Of a stretch of DNA of 15,537 nt, positions 13,000 to 15,537 are shown piece after piece (positions within the stretch are counted from its first letter, which is position 1; each line of letters begins with the position of its first letter). The translations under genes were made by a program, and so were the position numbers. The notes beneath the pieces were generated by a model, which worked only from the letters and a program-made list of their open reading frames with translations, was not told where the DNA came from and ran no database searches. The DNA is from Sphingomonas sp. (GTDB lineage Bacteria > Pseudomonadota > Alphaproteobacteria > Sphingomonadales > Sphingomonadaceae), in NCBI GenBank assembly GCA_030824725.1, contig JAPJRE010000051.1, forward strand, positions 1-15,537. The letters run 5' to 3'.

Positions 13000-13650
13000 A
13001 TGACCGAGCCGTTGATCCTTGCCGTGCCGAAAGGCCGGATTCTCGAAGAGGCGCTGCCGCTGCTGGCGGCGGTCGGCATCGTGCCCGAAGCCGCCTTTTC
13101 CGATAAGAACTCGCGCGCGCTGCGTTTCGGGACCAACAATCCCGCGATCGACCTGATCCGGGTGCGCGCGTTCGACGTGGCGACCTTCGTGGCGCACGGC
13201 GCCGCGCATCTGGGGATCGTGGGTTCGGACGTGCTCGCCGAGTTCGACTATTCGGAGCTCTACGCGCCGGTCGACCTGGGCATCGGCCATTGCCGCATCT
13301 CGGTCGCCGAGCCGGTGGCGCTCGCCGAACAGGACGATCCGCGCGGCTGGAGCCATGTCCGCGTCGCGACCAAATATCCGCATATCACCCGCGCCCATTT
13401 CGAGGCACGCGGGGTGCAGGCCGAGTGCGTCAAGCTCAACGGCGCGATGGAGCTGGCGCCGGTGCTGGGGCTCGCCCCGCGCATCGTCGACCTCGTCTCC
13501 TCGGGCCGCACGCTGAAGGAGAACGGACTGGTCGAGGTGGAAGTGATCGCCGAGGTGACCAGCCGCCTGATCGTCAACCGCGCCGCGTTCAAGACGCGCG
13601 CGAGCGAAGTCGTGCCGCTGGTCGACGGCTTCCGAAAGGCCGTGGCATGA
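13000..13650 (+). CDS. hisG: ATP phosphoribosyltransferase, short form (HisG)
   Basis: A 216-residue HisG that condenses ATP with PRPP in the first step of histidine synthesis. Motifs seen are AVPKGRI (8-14), LGIVGSDVL (71-79), VATKYPHITR (122-131) and the PRPP loop DLVSSGRTLKENG (164-176). The length identifies the short form, which lacks the C-terminal allosteric domain and in known cases works with the regulatory subunit HisZ, not present in this window. The ATG at 13000 is chosen since upstream in-frame sequence is antisense to the DUF2332 gene. No strong Shine-Dalgarno is seen. It overlaps hisD by ATGA, indicating translational coupling. Confidence 0.95.
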   Translation: MTEPLILAVPKGRILEEALPLLAAVGIVPEAAFSDKNSRALRFGTNNPAIDLIRVRAFDVATFVAHGAAHLGIVGSDVLAEFDYSELYAPVDLGIGHCRISVAEPVALAEQDDPRGWSHVRVATKYPHITRAHFEARGVQAECVKLNGAMELAPVLGLAPRIVDLVSSGRTLKENGLVEVEVIAEVTSRLIVNRAAFKTRASEVVPLVDGFRKAVA

Positions 13651-14933
13651 TCCGCCTGAACTCCACCGACGCCGGTTTCACGCAAGCCTTCACCGCGCTG
13701 GTCAACGCCCGACGCGAAGCGGACGACGATGTCGCGCGCAACGTCACCCACATCATCAAGCGCGTCCGCGACGAAGGCGATGTCGCGCTGCGCGACCTCA
13801 CCCGGCTGTTCGACAAGCATGATCTGGACCGCTCGGGCTGGACGATCGACCGCGCCGACTGCCTCGCCGCCTATGAGGGGCTTCCCCCCGAGCTGCGCGC
13901 CGCGCTGGAACTCGCCGCCGAGCGGATCGCGGTGTACCACGCCAAGCAGCGCCCCGAGGATCGCGACGAAACCGACGCGCAGGGCATCCGCCTCGGCGCG
14001 CGCTGGACGCCGGTCGATGCAGCGGGCGTCTATGTCCCCGGCGGCCGCGCGGCCTATCCCAGCTCGGTGCTGATGAACGCCATTCCCGCCAAGGCGGCGG
14101 GCGTGCGCCGGCTGGTGATGGTCACGCCGACCCCCAACGGCGAGGTGAACCCGCTGGTCCTCGCCGCCGCGCATGTCGCCGGCGTCGACGAGTTGTACCG
14201 CGTCGGCGGTGCGCAGGCGGTGGCCGCACTCGCCTATGGTACCGACACGATCGCGCCCGTCGACGTCGTCACCGGGCCGGGCAATGCCTGGGTGGCGGAG
14301 GCCAAGCGCCAGCTCTACGGCGTGGTCGGCATCGATATGGTCGCGGGCCCGTCCGAAATCGTCGTGGTGGCCGACGGCAAGAACGATCCCGAGTGGATCG
14401 CCGCCGACCTGCTCAGCCAGGCCGAGCACGACCCCACCAGCCAGTCGATCCTGTTCACCGACGATGCCGCCTTTGCCGACAAGGTCGCGGCGGCGGTCGA
14501 CGCGCAGATCGCCACGCTGGCGACCGGCGCCACCGCGCGGACCAGCTGGGACGCCAACGGCGCGATCATCCTGGTGCCGGACCTGCCCACCGCGATGCCG
14601 CTGGTCGATCGCCTCGCGCCCGAGCATCTCGAACTCGCCTGCGACGATGCCGAGCCGCTGTTCGACATGGTCCGCCATGCCGGATCGGTGTTCCTCGGCC
14701 GCTATACGCCGGAAGCCGTCGGCGATTATGTCGCCGGCCCCAACCATGTGCTGCCCACCGGGCGGCGCGCGCGCTTCGCATCGGGCCTGTCGGTGCTCGA
14801 TTTCATGAAGCGCACCTCGTTCCTGAGCCTGGATCCGTCCGGGCTCGCCGCGATCGGCCCCGCCGCGGTCGCGCTCGCAGAAGCCGAAGGCCTGCCCGCG
14901 CACGCGAAGTCGGTCGCGATCCGTCTAAAGTGA
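13647..14933 (+). CDS. hisD: Histidinol dehydrogenase (HisD)
   Basis: A 428-residue HisD, the NAD-dependent enzyme that oxidises L-histidinol to L-histidine in two steps. The Zn ligands are at family positions: Q258 and H261 (in SQAEHDP), D360 and H419. The catalytic pair E326-H327 is in APEHLEL. NAD-site segments VYVPGGRAAYPSS (128-140) and VTGPGNAWVAEAK (208-220) are intact. The length is normal. Its ATG overlaps the hisG stop (ATGA, 13647-13650) and nusB follows after 12 bp, so hisG-hisD-nusB is very probably one operon. Confidence 0.97.
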   Translation: MIRLNSTDAGFTQAFTALVNARREADDDVARNVTHIIKRVRDEGDVALRDLTRLFDKHDLDRSGWTIDRADCLAAYEGLPPELRAALELAAERIAVYHAKQRPEDRDETDAQGIRLGARWTPVDAAGVYVPGGRAAYPSSVLMNAIPAKAAGVRRLVMVTPTPNGEVNPLVLAAAHVAGVDELYRVGGAQAVAALAYGTDTIAPVDVVTGPGNAWVAEAKRQLYGVVGIDMVAGPSEIVVVADGKNDPEWIAADLLSQAEHDPTSQSILFTDDAAFADKVAAAVDAQIATLATGATARTSWDANGAIILVPDLPTAMPLVDRLAPEHLELACDDAEPLFDMVRHAGSVFLGRYTPEAVGDYVAGPNHVLPTGRRARFASGLSVLDFMKRTSFLSLDPSGLAAIGPAAVALAEAEGLPAHAKSVAIRLK

Positions 14934-14945
14934 TAGAGTAAGAAT

Positions 14946-15407
14946 ATGGCCAGTCCGCAAGCACGCTCCCGTTCCAAGGCCCGCGCCGCCGCGCGCCTCG
15001 GCGCCGTCCAGGCACTCTACCAGCGCGAGATGGAGGGCACCTCGATCCCGGCGCTGCTGCACGAGTTCCACCAGCACCGGCTGGGCGCGATCATCGAGGA
15101 CGTCGAATATGCCGACGCCGACATCGCCTTTTTCGACGACATCGTCAGCGGCGCCGATGCCCGCCGCGAGGAGATCGACGGCATCATCGCCGCCAAGCTG
15201 AGCACCGGCTGGACGCTGGAGCGGCTCGACAAGCCGATGCGCCAGATCCTGCGTGCCGGCACCTATGAGCTGCTCGCCCGCGCCGACGTGCCGACCGCGG
15301 CGGTGATCAGCGAATATCTGGATGTCACCGACGCCTTCTACGATCGCCGTGAGAAGGGCTTCGTGAACGGCATCCTCGACGCGATCGCCAAGGACGCGCG
15401 CGGTTGA
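14946..15407 (+). CDS. nusB: Transcription antitermination factor NusB
   Basis: A 153-residue NusB, the RNA-binding factor that with NusE (ribosomal protein S10) forms part of the rRNA antitermination complex. The N-terminal basic helix (RSKARAAARLGAVQALYQ, about 7-24) and the C-terminal LDKPMRQILRAGTYELL and FVNGILDAIAK segments are typical. The ATG at 14946 gives the usual N-terminus; the 12-bp gap after hisD has only a weak purine stretch as a ribosome-binding site. Linkage of nusB to hisD is common in sphingomonads as I recall it. Confidence 0.95.
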   Translation: MASPQARSRSKARAAARLGAVQALYQREMEGTSIPALLHEFHQHRLGAIIEDVEYADADIAFFDDIVSGADARREEIDGIIAAKLSTGWTLERLDKPMRQILRAGTYELLARADVPTAAVISEYLDVTDAFYDRREKGFVNGILDAIAKDARG

Positions 15408-15469
15408 CGCGCGCGCCTGCCCCGTGCCGGGCGGGTAGAGACTCTCGCGCGACCATGCGCACCCCAAAT

Positions 15470-15518
15470 CCTCCCCTGCTCCGCAGGGGAGGGGGACCGC
15501 GCGCCGAAGGCGTGTGGT
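15470..15518. repeat. Two-hairpin REP-like intergenic element after nusB
   Basis: The first hairpin has perfect 10-bp arms CCTCCCCTGC (15470-15479) and GCAGGGGAGG (15483-15492) with a TCC loop. The second has arms ACCGCGCGCC (15496-15505) and GGCGTGTGGT (15509-15518) with a GAA loop, all pairs formed with two G-U wobbles. The sequence type (CTCCCC-x-GGGGAG then a GC-rich hairpin and GGTGGAGGGG) resembles repeats scattered between genes in sphingomonads. It starts about 60 bp after the nusB stop and may also attenuate transcription. The window ends soon after. Confidence 0.7.
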
Positions 15519-15537
15519 GGAGGGGCCGCGGCGGCAT

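Noticed and set aside
13260..14903. 547-codon open frame on the - strand
   Set aside because: Antisense to hisG and hisD, whose active-site residues are all present on the + strand.

Overview
This high-GC window reads as chromosome of an alphaproteobacterium, most likely a Sphingomonas-type member of the Sphingomonadales. That rests on the protein families and codon use, the compact hisG-hisD-nusB block with a short-form HisG, an aerobic-type cobaltochelatase (CobS/CobT), and double-hairpin intergenic repeats of a kind I associate with sphingomonads. No tRNA, rRNA, CRISPR array, transposase or phage gene was found. The assignment is by reading alone; no database was consulted.

Layout, left to right. 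(1) 1-399, + strand: 3' end of cobS. (2) 479-4298, - strand: an iron-acquisition block made of a Fiu-type TonB-dependent receptor (GTG start at 4298), a rho-independent terminator, a PiuC/YbiX Fe(II)/2-oxoglutarate dioxygenase, and a small ABM-fold membrane protein. A cluster of inverted repeats with Fur-like 7-1-7 geometry lies upstream of the receptor. (3) 4509-6609, - strand: cobT followed by a small ribbon-helix-helix protein. cobS and cobT, usually adjacent and codirectional, are here about 4.4 kb apart and convergent, with the iron block between them. (4) 6682-9764, - strand: a four-gene operon of PepSY-type membrane protein, DUF2271 protein, DUF4198 protein and apbE. (5) 9957-11863, + strand: pirin and an epoxide-hydrolase-like alpha/beta hydrolase. 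(6) 11860-12939, - strand: a DUF2332 protein whose stop codon shares the palindrome CTAG with the stop of the hydrolase. (7) 13000-15407, + strand: hisG, hisD, nusB. (8) A two-hairpin repeat at the right edge.

How the genes may work together. The most interesting part is the PepSY-DUF2271-DUF4198-ApbE operon. The exported DUF2271 protein carries DGISGAT, an exact match to the D-x-x-(S/T)-G-A-T target motif of ApbE flavin transferases, so it is probably a periplasmic protein with covalently bound FMN. The His-bearing PepSY membrane protein is the likely electron donor across the inner membrane. The intergenic region before this operon has an 18-bp element matching 14 of 18 positions of one upstream of the TonB receptor, so uptake of ferric siderophore and an envelope flavin reductase may form one iron-responsive programme. 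ApbE itself shows two oddities: a probable non-ATG start and no visible export signal. The His and NusB genes are housekeeping.
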